DNA of 64,000 bases from Actinomadura sp. NAK00032 (lineage in GTDB: Bacteria > Actinomycetota > Actinomycetes > Streptosporangiales > Streptosporangiaceae): assembly GCF_013364275.1 (NCBI RefSeq), contig NZ_CP054932.1, positions 9,052,001-9,116,000 of the forward strand, in the 5' to 3' direction. Shown piece by piece: positions 15,494-23,536 of the stretch (positions are counted from its first letter, which is position 1; each line of letters starts with the position of its first letter). The notes below the pieces were generated by a model. That model was given only the letters and a program-made list of their open reading frames with translations. It did no database searches and was not told the origin of the DNA. The position numbers were made by a program, and so were the translations under genes.

Positions 15494-15723
15494 GTGGCCA
15501 GAGCGAAAGCTGTGCGTTAACCCGTCGCCGGGCCGTCTACCTGCACTTCGCGTCGCGCGCCGACCTGATCACCGAGCTGGTCGACACCGCCACCGACATG
15601 CTGCTCGCGCTCATCTCCAACGGGGTCGGCGAGACGCTGCTGAACGAGCGCGGGTGGACGCCCGAGCAGATCGGCGAGCACATGGCGCGGTTACTGCGGT
15701 CCACTTTCGTAGCGCGCGGGTAG
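15494..15723 (+). pseudogene. TetR-family regulator remnant
   Basis: From about 15514 one frame reads ALTRRRAVYLHFASRADLI, the recognition helix and following strand typical of TetR proteins. It continues for some 45 residues to a TAG at 15721. The first half of the helix-turn-helix is absent. A GTG at 15494 opens eight codons (VARAKAVR) in another frame that could be the original N-terminus, ended by TAA. An internal deletion with frame loss explains this. The rest of the 15391-15819 gap holds the DoxX terminator and the leader of the next gene. Confidence 0.65.
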
Positions 15724-15819
15724 GACGATCACGACTACCCCCGTTCGGGGGTGGCGCGGGTCATCCGGATGGCCAACCATCCAGGTGACCGGGTGTCCGT
15801 GCGGCTACGAGGAGAGACC

Positions 15820-17502
15820 ATGCCCGCAGTCGAGTTCCGCGCGGCGCGCGACTTCCTGCTCGCGCATCGCGACGACTACGCGACGGCGTACGAGAAGTTC
15901 CGGTGGCCGGTGCTGACCGGTTTCAACTGGGCGCTGGACTGGTTCGACAAGATCGCCGAGGGCAACGACGCGCCCGCGCTGTGGATCGTCGAGGAGGACG
16001 GCTCGGAGGCGAAGTACTCGTTCGCACAGCTGTCGCGGCGGTCCAACCAGGTCGCGAACCTGCTGCGCCGGACGGGCGTGCGGCGCGGCGACCGGGTGAT
16101 CCTGATGCTCGGCAACCAGGTCGAGTTGTGGGAGACCGTCCTCGCGGTGATGAAGCTCGGCGCGATCATGATCCCGTGCACGCCGCTGCTCGGCACGGCC
16201 GACCTCCAGGACCGGCTGACCCGCGGCAAGGCGCGGCACGTGGTGGTCGCCTCGGCCGACACGGGCAAGTTCGACGGCGTCGAGGGCGACTACACGAAGA
16301 TCGCCGTGGGCGCGCCCGTCGAGGGCTGGACGACGTACGCCGACGCCTACGAGGAGGGCGAGTCCTACACGCCGTACGGGCTGACGATGTCGCGGGACAC
16401 GCTGCTGCTGTACTTCACGTCCGGGACGACGGCGCAGCCGAAGCTGGTGGAGCACACCCACGCGTCCTACCCGGCCGGGCACCTGTCGACGATGTACTGG
16501 ATCGGGCTGCGGCCCGGGGACGTCCACCTCAACATCTCGTCGCCGGGCTGGGCGAAGCACGCGTGGAGCAACATCTTCGCGCCGTGGGACGCCGAAGCGT
16601 GCGTCTTCATCTTCAACTACACGCGGTTCGACGCCGACCGGCTGCTCGACACGATGGAGCGCTGCGGCATCACGAGCTTCTGCGCGCCGCCGACCGTGTG
16701 GCGGATGCTGATCCAGGCCGATCTCGGACGTCTCGCGACGCCGCCGCGCGAGGTCGTCGCGGCCGGCGAGCCGCTGAACCCCGAGGTGATCGAGCGGGTG
16801 CGCGACGCCTGGGACCGGACGATCCGCGACGGTTTCGGGCAGACCGAGACGACCGTGCAGATCGCCAACACGCCGGGCCAGCCGGTCAAGCCGGGCTCGA
16901 TGGGGCGTGCCGTGCCGGGCTACAAGGTCGCGCTGATCGACCCGCTGACCGGGGAGGCCGGCGACGAGGGCGAGATCTGCCTCGAACTGGAGGACCGCCC
17001 GCTCGGCCTGATGACCGGCTACCACGGCGACGAGGCCCGCACGGAGGAGGCCATGGCCGGCGGCTACTACCACACCGGCGACATCGGCTCCCGCGACGAG
17101 GACGGCTACATCACCTATGTCGGACGCGCCGACGACGTGTTCAAGGCGTCCGACTACAAGATCTCGCCCTTCGAGCTGGAGAGCGTGCTGATCGAGCACG
17201 AGGCGGTCGCGGAGGCGGCGGTCGTGCCGTCGCCCGACCCGGTCCGGGCGGCCGTGCCGAAGGCGTACGTGACGCTCGCGAACGGCTGGCAGCCGACCGC
17301 CGAGACCGCGAAGGCGATCTTCGAGCACTGCCGGGCGCAGCTGTCCCCGTACAAGCGGGTGCGGCTGCTGGAGTTCGCCGTCTTGCCGAAGACGATCTCC
17401 GGCAAGATCCGCCGGGTCGAGCTGCGGACCAGCGAGATCGACAAGCATCCCGGCCCGGACGACCGGCCGCCGGGCGAGTTCCGCGAGGAGGACCTGCGAT
17501 GA
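15820..17502 (+). CDS. AMP-dependent acyl-CoA synthetase (ACSM/acetate-CoA ligase-like)
   Basis: A 560-residue adenylate-forming ligase. The P-loop-like motif is [17 protein letters not shown] (about 205-221). Motif A5 is DGFGQTETT (about 346-354). The [15 protein letters not shown] and GRADDVFK motifs (about 420-450) and the C-terminal lysine motif KTISGKIRR (about 525) are intact. The pattern resembles medium-chain acyl-CoA synthetases more than fatty-acid FadD. The ATG at 15820 follows a GGAGAG site; upstream in-frame starts lack one. The stop overlaps the next synthetase by 4 bases (ATGA), so the two are co-translated. Substrate unknown. Confidence 0.88.
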   Translation: MPAVEFRAARDFLLAHRDDYATAYEKFRWPVLTGFNWALDWFDKIAEGNDAPALWIVEEDGSEAKYSFAQLSRRSNQVANLLRRTGVRRGDRVILMLGNQVELWETVLAVMKLGAIMIPCTPLLGTADLQDRLTRGKARHVVVASADTGKFDGVEGDYTKIAVGAPVEGWTTYADAYEEGESYTPYGLTMSRDTLLLYFTSGTTAQPKLVEHTHASYPAGHLSTMYWIGLRPGDVHLNISSPGWAKHAWSNIFAPWDAEACVFIFNYTRFDADRLLDTMERCGITSFCAPPTVWRMLIQADLGRLATPPREVVAAGEPLNPEVIERVRDAWDRTIRDGFGQTETTVQIANTPGQPVKPGSMGRAVPGYKVALIDPLTGEAGDEGEICLELEDRPLGLMTGYHGDEARTEEAMAGGYYHTGDIGSRDEDGYITYVGRADDVFKASDYKISPFELESVLIEHEAVAEAAVVPSPDPVRAAVPKAYVTLANGWQPTAETAKAIFEHCRAQLSPYKRVRLLEFAVLPKTISGKIRRVELRTSEIDKHPGPDDRPPGEFREEDLR

Positions 17503-19142
17503 CCCTCTCCTACGCGTCGGGCGTTTCCACCACCCCGCTGCTCGGTGACACCATCGGCGCGAACCTCGACAGGACGGTCGCCGCCTTCTCCGAACGCGAC
17601 GCGCTCGTCGACCGCACTTCCGGCCGCCGCTGGACGTACGAGCAGTTCGCCGACGACGTGGAGTCCGTGGCGCTCGGCCTGCGCGACCTAGGCGTGGTGA
17701 AGGGCGACCGTGTCGGGATCTGGTCGCCGAACTGCGCCGAATGGATGCTCGTCCAGTACGCGACGGCGAAACTCGGCGCGATCCTCGTCAACATCAACCC
17801 CGCCTACCGGGTGCACGAGCTGGAGTTCGTCCTCAACCAGGCGGGCATCCGGACGCTGGTGTCTGCGTCCACGTTCAAGACATCCGACTACGCGGCGATG
17901 GTGGACGAGGTAAGGCCGAAGTGCCCCGGCCTACGCGACGTCATCCTCATCGGTACTCCCGACTGGGACGCGCTCATGGAGGCGGGCCGGACGAGCGATC
18001 CGGCCGTCCTCGCCGACATCGCCCGGACGCTCACCGCCGACGACCCCATCAACATCCAGTACACGTCCGGGACGACGGGCTTCCCCAAGGGCGCGACGCT
18101 CTCGCACCACAACATCCTGAACAACGGTTACTTCGTCGGTGAGCTGTGCAGCTACGACGAAGAGGACCGTGTGTGCGTGCCTGTGCCCTTCTACCACTGC
18201 TTCGGCATGGTGATGGGCAACCTGGCGGCGACCAGCCACGGCGCGTGCGTCGTGATCCCGGCGCCGGCATTCGACCCGAAGGCGACCCTCGAAGCGGTCG
18301 CCGCCGAGCGCTGCACGTCGTTGTACGGGGTGCCGACGATGTTCATCGCCGTCCTGAACGAGCCCTCGCTGGACGGCCTCGACCTGTCCACGCTCCGCAC
18401 CGGGATCATGGCCGGCTCGCCGTGCCCGGTCGAGGTGATGAAGCAGGTCATCGACCGGCTCGGGATGGGCGAGGTCGCGATCTGCTACGGCATGACCGAG
18501 ACGTCGCCGGTGTCGACGCAGACCCGGGCGGGCGACTCGCTCGACCGCCGGGTGTCCACGGTCGGCACCGTGCTGCCGCATCTGGAGATCAAGATCATCG
18601 ACCCGGAGACCGGCGTGACCGTCCCGCGCGGCGTGCCCGGCGAGTTCTGCACCCGCGGCTACTCGGTGATGCTCGGCTACTGGGAGGAGCCGGACAAGAC
18701 GGCCGAGGCCATCGACGCGGCCCGCTGGATGCACACCGGCGACCTCGCCGTGATGGACGACGCCGGCTACGTCAACATCACCGGCCGGATCAAGGACATG
18801 GTCATCCGGGGCGGCGAGAACATCTACCCGCGCGAGATCGAGGAGTTCCTCTACACCCATCCCGACATCGTGGACGCGCAGGTCATCGGCGTCCCCGACG
18901 AGAAGTACGGCGAGGAGCTGATGGCCTGGGTGCGGCTGCGCGAGGGCGTGCCCGGGATGACCGCCGGGGAGCTGCGCGCGTTCTGCGAGGGCAAGCTCGC
19001 CCACTACAAGATCCCCCGCTACGTGCACGTCGTGGAGGAGTTCCCGATGACGGTCACCGGCAAGATCCGCAAGGTGCAGATGCGCGCGGAGGCCGTCGAC
19101 ATCCTCGGCCTGGAGGACGCCGCCGCCGCGCGCCACGCCTGA
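17499..19142 (+). CDS. Long-chain fatty-acid-CoA ligase (FadD-like)
   Basis: A 547-residue AMP-binding ligase of the FadD/AcsA2 type. Motifs: [16 protein letters not shown] (about 188-203), the [11 protein letters not shown] segment, [10 protein letters not shown] (about 330), [16 protein letters not shown] (about 411-426), [16 protein letters not shown] (about 429-444) and the C-terminal [12 protein letters not shown]. It activates fatty acids with ATP and CoA in the cytoplasm. It forms an operon with the synthetase at 15820, and the GAF-LuxR regulator at 19284 follows on the same strand. The 3-prime end is unusual: the last codons and the stop are repeated three times (19122-19190). Confidence 0.9.
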   Translation: MTLSYASGVSTTPLLGDTIGANLDRTVAAFSERDALVDRTSGRRWTYEQFADDVESVALGLRDLGVVKGDRVGIWSPNCAEWMLVQYATAKLGAILVNINPAYRVHELEFVLNQAGIRTLVSASTFKTSDYAAMVDEVRPKCPGLRDVILIGTPDWDALMEAGRTSDPAVLADIARTLTADDPINIQYTSGTTGFPKGATLSHHNILNNGYFVGELCSYDEEDRVCVPVPFYHCFGMVMGNLAATSHGACVVIPAPAFDPKATLEAVAAERCTSLYGVPTMFIAVLNEPSLDGLDLSTLRTGIMAGSPCPVEVMKQVIDRLGMGEVAICYGMTETSPVSTQTRAGDSLDRRVSTVGTVLPHLEIKIIDPETGVTVPRGVPGEFCTRGYSVMLGYWEEPDKTAEAIDAARWMHTGDLAVMDDAGYVNITGRIKDMVIRGGENIYPREIEEFLYTHPDIVDAQVIGVPDEKYGEELMAWVRLREGVPGMTAGELRAFCEGKLAHYKIPRYVHVVEEFPMTVTGKIRKVQMRAEAVDILGLEDAAAARHA

Positions 19143-19190
19143 CCGCCGCCGCGCGCCACGCGTGACCGCCGCCGCGCGGCGCGCCTGACT
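19122..19190 (+). repeat. Three 23-bp tandem repeats spanning the stop codon
   Basis: Units 19122-19144, 19145-19167 and 19168-19190 share the pattern GCCGCCGCGCGCCACGC followed by STGAC. The first copy encodes the last seven residues and the TGA of the ligase. The second differs at one base and the third at a few. Because 23 is not a multiple of three, the downstream TGA copies fall in other frames. Confidence 0.85.
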
Positions 19191-19251
19191 CCCCGTCCGG
19201 CACCCGTGACCGCCTGCGGAAACCCCGGCGTTTCTCCGCGCGCGGCCTTTC

Positions 19252-19265
19252 GTGACGAGGGTCAC
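19252..19265. promoter_or_regulatory. CRP-like palindrome GTGAC-N4-GTCAC
   Basis: GTGACGAGGGTCAC is a perfect 5-4-5 palindrome and fits the Streptomyces Crp consensus GTG-N6-G-N-CAC. It is centred 25 bases before the start of the GAF-LuxR gene. A nearly identical palindrome occurs at 35496-35509. Motif evidence only. Confidence 0.45.
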
Positions 19266-19283
19266 CCAAGGCATGCTCGAACC

Positions 19284-20162
19284 ATGGATGCGGCTGAGCC
19301 GGGCGCCTCGGGAGGACGCGCCCCCCGAGGGACGCGCGACGATGCGGGAGCCGTCCGGTCGGCGGTGCTGTCGCTGCACCGCACGACCGGCCTGCCGATG
19401 GTGTTCGGCGGCGCCCTGAGCGGCCAGGACCGGCTCCGCATCACCGAGCTGGTCGGCAACACGACCGACTCGCTGAGCGGCCTCGTCGTCCGGCAGGGCA
19501 ACGGGCTCGGCGGCAAGGCGATGGCCCTCGGACGCCCCGCCTGGGTGAGCAACTACCCGTGCGCCGCGACCATCAGCCACGACTACGACAAGCCCGTAGG
19601 GCGGGAAGGGCTGCTGTCGATCGTCGCCGTCCCGATCGTCGTCCGGCGGCGGGTGCGCGGCGTCCTGTACGGCGCGCTCCGCGAGCCGCTGGGCCTCGCC
19701 GACCGCATCGTGGGCGCCGCCGTCCAGGTCGCCCGCGACCTCGAACAGGACCTCGCCGTCCAGGACCGCGCCGACGACGCCCTCGCGCGGGCGCGGCCCG
19801 GCACGTCGGCGGCGCGCTGGGAGGAGGTGCGGGCCGTCCACGCGGAGCTGCGGGCGCTGGCCGAGGAGGTCAGCGACCTGCCGACCCGGGACCGCCTGCG
19901 CCGGGCGTCGCTGCGGCTCGCCGCCGCCGGGCCGGCCGACACCGACGACGCGGACGCCGCGCCCCGGCCCGTCCTGTCGCCGCGTGAACTGGACGTCCTG
20001 TCGTACGTGGCGATCGGCTGCACGAACGCGGAGGCCGCCGAGCGGCTCGGGCTGCTGCCGGAGACGGTGAAGAGCTACCTGCGCTCGGCGATGCGCAAAC
20101 TGGACAGCCACACCCGCCTGGAGGCGGTGACCGCCGCACGGCGCGCCGGCCTGCTCCCGTAG
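19284..20162 (+). CDS. GAF-domain LuxR-type transcriptional regulator
   Basis: A 292-residue regulator. A GAF domain covers about residues 30-160 (LPMVFGGALSG, VSNYPCAATISHDYDK, VAVPIVVRRRVRGVLYG). A LuxR helix-turn-helix covers about 225-290 (LSPRELDVLSYVAIGCTNAEA, then LLPETVKSYLRSAMRKL). I chose the ATG at 19284 (MDAAEPGAS). There is no clear ribosome site and the message may be leaderless. Regulators of this form often sit beside acyl-CoA synthetases in actinomycetes, so control of the 15820-19142 operon is plausible. Confidence 0.85.
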   Translation: MDAAEPGASGGRAPRGTRDDAGAVRSAVLSLHRTTGLPMVFGGALSGQDRLRITELVGNTTDSLSGLVVRQGNGLGGKAMALGRPAWVSNYPCAATISHDYDKPVGREGLLSIVAVPIVVRRRVRGVLYGALREPLGLADRIVGAAVQVARDLEQDLAVQDRADDALARARPGTSAARWEEVRAVHAELRALAEEVSDLPTRDRLRRASLRLAAAGPADTDDADAAPRPVLSPRELDVLSYVAIGCTNAEAAERLGLLPETVKSYLRSAMRKLDSHTRLEAVTAARRAGLLP

Positions 20163-20530
20163 GGGCCGGGGGGCCGGTGGAGAACCGCGGGGCCGCGCGG
20201 CTTCTCGGTGGATCGGCCCGGCGACGGGGTCAGCGACGCGGTCGGCGACCCGGGCATCGTCCAGTGCAGATCGGCCCCCGTGGCGCACTGCCTGGTCACT
20301 CGGTCACCACACGCCGGCTGCGCCGGGCCGTGATCGCACGGCCGTCCCGGCTCGATTCCGGCCTGGGACGTCCGGCCCCCGATATTGCACTGAAGACCGT
20401 AACACCTCTGGCGAACATCATTGTTCGTAGTAAAAGGATTACCTCCGGCATCCCGGACCCGTTGCTTGTTTGTGTCCATAAACCCCGGCGGCCGCATCTC
20501 CGACCTGCGGGAACTCGCCGTGCACCCCTG
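20163..20530. other. Gene-free interval between convergent genes, with an AT-rich island
   Basis: This 368-base stretch lies between the LuxR stop and the minus-strand enzyme stop. Its left half is ordinary GC-rich sequence. From about 20380 to 20490 it becomes markedly AT-richer and holds a short inverted repeat, CGAACA-TCAT-TGTTCG (20412-20427). A GTG at 20472 opens 26 codons that run into the end of the opposite gene. I see no convincing gene. A small RNA or a promoter for one is possible. Confidence 0.4.
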
Positions 20531-21775
20531 TCAGAAGAACGTGCGGACGTAGTCGACCACGACGGGGTGGCTCGCGTCGGCGTCGTCCACGACGGGGATC
20601 ATCGTCCACTTGTCGAGCGCGGTGCACGGGTGGGACAGGCCGAGCCTGACCACATCACCGATTTCGGCGGTGGTGTCCCGCAGGAAGGCGTGCTGGTCGT
20701 TGAGCACGGTGATGCGGCCGCCCTCCAGCGGGCCCTTGCCCCGGACCAGTTGCGGTGTAGGCAGGCCCTCATCGAACGGGACGTCGCGCTTACCCACGTC
20801 CAGCAGCGCCAGGCCGGGTTCAGGCTGGGAGATGACGCGTGCCCAGGCGTGCATCGCCGAACGCAGCCGCTCGCCGTCCGTGCCCCGGGCGAAGGGTGAG
20901 ATGCCCCGGTAGAAGCCGTCGTCGTGGACGACGTACGCGCCCGACCGCAGCACGACCCGTCCGCCGGCACCGCCGAGCACCTCCGCGACCTGGTCGAAGT
21001 AGGCGCTGCCGCCGACGGTCAGGATCGGCTCGTCGAGTTCGTACTCCAGCCGCGCGTGCAGGTTGCCGAGCCGCCGCAGGTAGGCGTCGACCGAGGCGCG
21101 GCCCCGCTCGGACGCGTCGTGGGCGAGGGCGCCCTCGTACCCGCCGATGCCCACCAGCCGCAGCGTGCGGGCCTCGCGGACGGCCGCCGCGATCTCCCGC
21201 GCGTCGCCGTCGTCCCGCACGCCGGTGCGCCCGCCCGGCCCGCCCAGCTCCACGCACACGTCGACCTGCCGCTGGCTGCGGGCCGCGCGCAGCGCCTCGT
21301 CCATCAACTCCACCGACCGGACCGAGTCGACCCACGACAGGAACTCGAACTCGGGGTCGCCGTCCAGCTCGCCCGACAGCCACGCCAGCCCGGCCGGATC
21401 GAGGAGCGTGCTCGCGTACATGACGCGCCGCACCCCGAACGCGCGCGCCACCCGCAGCTGCGGCAGGTTCGCGACCGTGATCCCCCACGCGCCGGCGTCC
21501 AGCTGCCGCCGCCACAGCGCGGGGGCCATCGTCGTCTTGCCGTGCGGGGCCAGCAGCAGGGCGGCGTCGCGCGTCCAGCGGGCCATCGTCTGGACGTTGT
21601 GCGCCAGGGCGCCCGCGTCGAGGGTCAGCAGCGGCGTCCCGAAATCGTCCAGCGGCAGCCGCGCCTCGCCCGCCTCCGCCACCGTCATCCCGTGCGCGGA
21701 CGCGGGGACCGCCTTGAACCGCCAGTCGAGAACCTCGCCGCCGAGGGCGTCCACCGCCGTGACGTCAATGCCCAT
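20531..21775 (-). CDS. D-serine dehydratase/D-threonine aldolase-like PLP enzyme
   Basis: A 414-residue fold-type III PLP protein (alanine racemase N-domain plus DSD1-like C-domain). Lys80 in LAPHGKTTMAPALWRR is the expected Schiff-base lysine. The C-terminal LGLSHPCTALDKW provides His382 and Cys384 of the zinc site typical of eukaryotic-type D-serine dehydratases. The enzyme should deaminate or cleave a D-amino or beta-hydroxy amino acid; the exact substrate is open. The ATG at 21775 starts two bases after the stop of the UPF0014 permease gene, so they form an operon. Confidence 0.82.
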   Translation of the reverse strand: MGIDVTAVDALGGEVLDWRFKAVPASAHGMTVAEAGEARLPLDDFGTPLLTLDAGALAHNVQTMARWTRDAALLLAPHGKTTMAPALWRRQLDAGAWGITVANLPQLRVARAFGVRRVMYASTLLDPAGLAWLSGELDGDPEFEFLSWVDSVRSVELMDEALRAARSQRQVDVCVELGGPGGRTGVRDDGDAREIAAAVREARTLRLVGIGGYEGALAHDASERGRASVDAYLRRLGNLHARLEYELDEPILTVGGSAYFDQVAEVLGGAGGRVVLRSGAYVVHDDGFYRGISPFARGTDGERLRSAMHAWARVISQPEPGLALLDVGKRDVPFDEGLPTPQLVRGKGPLEGGRITVLNDQHAFLRDTTAEIGDVVRLGLSHPCTALDKWTMIPVVDDADASHPVVVDYVRTFF

Positions 21776-21777
21776 GC

Positions 21778-22554
21778 TCAGTGCCCATTCATCTGCCTCC
21801 TGTACGACGCGGCGCCGTCGAGCCGGCCCCTGGCCACCAGTTCCAGTGTGATCAGCACCGCGATCGACTCGATGGCCAGCAGCCCGATCAGGACGAGCAG
21901 CTGCACCGCGCCCGCCTCGACCGGGTCGGCGCCGCCGAGCAGCACCCCGACGAACGCGCCCGGCAGCGTGACCAGCCCGACCGTACGGGTCTGGTCGAGG
22001 ACGGGGAAGAGCGCGAGCGCCGCCGACGAGCGGCACACCTCCAGCGCGGCGTCGCGCGGCGGCAGCCCGAGCGCGAGGCCGCCCTCGTACTCGCCGCGGC
22101 GCGTCGCCAGCTCGTCCAGCGCGCGGCGGCCGGTGAGCCCGGTCGCCGACATGGCGCCGCCGATGAAGATCCCGGCGATCGGCAGCACCGACACCGTGCG
22201 GGCCGGGACCAGCGAGGTCGCCATCAGCAGGCCGAGGACGGGCGCGACGCCGGCGGTGATCGGCAGCGCCGTCCACCAGCCGGGCCCGCGCGCCGACCCG
22301 GTGATGCGGCGGCCCGCCGTCACGACCGCGATCACCACCATGCCGGCGATGAACGCGGCCGTCAGCCCCGCGCTGCGCAGCACCGCCGCGATCAGCAGCG
22401 ACACCGCGGTGAGCTGCGCCGCCGCGCGCACCGCGACGACCAGCATGTCCCGGCCGAGGCCGAGCCCGCCGACCCGGGCCAGCAGCGCCGCGACCGCCGC
22501 CAGCGACGCCAGCACGAACGCCAGCAGCGGGCCGACCTCCGGAGTCGCGCTCAC
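21778..22554 (-). CDS. UPF0014 (FetB/YbbM-type) ABC transporter permease
   Basis: A 258-residue integral membrane protein with about seven helices. It carries the family hallmarks GMVVIAVVTAGRR, PIAGIFIGGAMSATGL, EGGLALGLPPRDA and TLPGAFVGVLLGGADP. FetB permeases work with an ATPase (FetA) in metal export, but no ATPase gene is adjacent. The GTG at 22554 overlaps the stop of an 11-codon leader ORF that has a strong ribosome site (22551-22586), so its translation may depend on that leader. Longer in-frame starts have no ribosome site. Confidence 0.82.
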   Translation of the reverse strand: MSATPEVGPLLAFVLASLAAVAALLARVGGLGLGRDMLVVAVRAAAQLTAVSLLIAAVLRSAGLTAAFIAGMVVIAVVTAGRRITGSARGPGWWTALPITAGVAPVLGLLMATSLVPARTVSVLPIAGIFIGGAMSATGLTGRRALDELATRRGEYEGGLALGLPPRDAALEVCRSSAALALFPVLDQTRTVGLVTLPGAFVGVLLGGADPVEAGAVQLLVLIGLLAIESIAVLITLELVARGRLDGAASYRRQMNGH

Positions 22555-22586
22555 CTGCCGCCCAAATGAGCCGATTGTGATCCCAT
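22551..22586 (-). CDS. 11-codon leader ORF coupled to the permease gene
   Basis: ATG at 22586 with TAGGAGG five bases upstream encodes MGSQSAHLGGR and stops at TGA 22551-22553. That stop shares four bases (GTGA) with the GTG start of the permease. The permease start itself lacks a comparable ribosome site. The geometry suggests translational coupling from a short uORF. Confidence 0.5.
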   Translation of the reverse strand: MGSQSAHLGGR

Positions 22587-22619
22587 AGCGACCTCCTACC
22601 CGGTGAAAACCTCGATAGC

Positions 22620-23465
22620 GTGGGACTTGTGGAGGTTGAGGAGTCAGGTGGGACATCCCGCCGCAAAGCGCTGCTGCTGCTGGGCGCCGCCGGGCTCGCC
22701 ACGCTCGGTGCCGACGCCGCGCGCCCCTCGGGCTCCCGGGCCGCGGCCGCGCCCGCGGCGACGCCCCGCGCGCGGCCGGTGATCCATCCGACGCCCACCC
22801 CGACGCCGACGCCGACCCCCACGCCGCGGGCCGCGTCCTGGACGCCGGGCAAGCTCACCGCGCTGGAGACGCCCGTCCGGGAGCTGTCGCAGCTCGCGCC
22901 GCCCGCGCCGCCGAAGTCGATCGCGCTGACCATCGACGACGGCCCGAACCCGACGTGGACGCCGAAGATGCTCGACCTGCTGGCCGAGCACGAGATCCAC
23001 GCGACGTTCTTCATCATCGGCGAGCAGGTGAAGGAGTTCCCGAAGCTCACCCGCCGCATCGCCGACGCCGGGCACCAGATCTGCAACCACACCGAGACGC
23101 ACCCGATCGCCATCGCGCACCTGTCGGAGAAGAAGGTCCGCAAGGAGATCGTCGAGGCGCACGACCGGATCGCCGACGTCACCGGCATCGTCCCGCAGTT
23201 CTTCCGCTCGCCCGGCGGCGCCTGGTCGAAGACCGTCCTGGAGATGGTCGCCGAGCACGACATGCTCCCCATCGACTGGGCCGTCGACCCCCGCGACTGG
23301 GCCCGCCCCGGCGTGGGCCGCATCCGCCGTGCCGTGCTGAAGGGCGAGGAGAACAACATCATCCTGTGCCACGACGGCGGCGGCGACCGCTCCCAGACCA
23401 TCAAGGCCCTGCGCGACGCCATCCCGAAGCTGAAGAAGCGCGGCCTGACCTTCGTCGCCCTCTGA
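22620..23465 (+). CDS. Secreted polysaccharide deacetylase (NodB domain, CE4)
   Basis: A 281-residue protein. A TSRRKALLLLGAAGLATLGA leader looks like a Tat signal (Ser-Arg-Arg-Lys). It is followed by a repetitive Pro-Thr linker (about 57-69) and a NodB homology domain (about 98-280). Catalytic and metal residues are visible: TIDDGPN (Asp106/Asp107), HTETH (His157/His161), RSPGGAW (about 197) and LCHDGGG. It should remove acetyl groups from peptidoglycan or another wall glycan. GTG 22620 is the assumed start; GTG 22629 is an alternative. It is divergent from the permease. The stop region is repeated three times (23451-23501). Confidence 0.88.
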   Translation: MGLVEVEESGGTSRRKALLLLGAAGLATLGADAARPSGSRAAAAPAATPRARPVIHPTPTPTPTPTPTPRAASWTPGKLTALETPVRELSQLAPPAPPKSIALTIDDGPNPTWTPKMLDLLAEHEIHATFFIIGEQVKEFPKLTRRIADAGHQICNHTETHPIAIAHLSEKKVRKEIVEAHDRIADVTGIVPQFFRSPGGAWSKTVLEMVAEHDMLPIDWAVDPRDWARPGVGRIRRAVLKGEENNIILCHDGGGDRSQTIKALRDAIPKLKKRGLTFVAL

Positions 23466-23528
23466 CCGGCGTCGCCCTCTGACCCTCGTCGCCCTCTGAC
23501 CGGCCGCGACGGCACGGTCAGAGGGCGA
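23451..23528. terminator. Terminator built from three 17-bp repeats of the gene's stop region
   Basis: Units 23451-23467, 23468-23484 and 23485-23501 share CGTCGCCCTCTGACC. The first encodes the last residues and the stop of the deacetylase. GGTCAGAGGGCGA at 23516-23528 is the exact reverse complement of the core. It can form a 13-bp perfect stem with any of the three, best with the third (14-base loop). The hairpin lies between convergent genes and can serve both. Confidence 0.8.
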
Positions 23529-23536
23529 ACGGGACC

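Noticed and set aside
20472-20552. 26-codon plus-strand ORF starting at GTG 20472
   Set aside because: No ribosome site and its end is antisense to the PLP enzyme gene; chance frame more likely.
20531-23515. A 994-codon frame suggesting a fusion of the PLP enzyme with upstream sequence
   Set aside because: The upper part is the antisense of the deacetylase and an alternative frame of the permease; a real start with a two-base gap lies at 21775.
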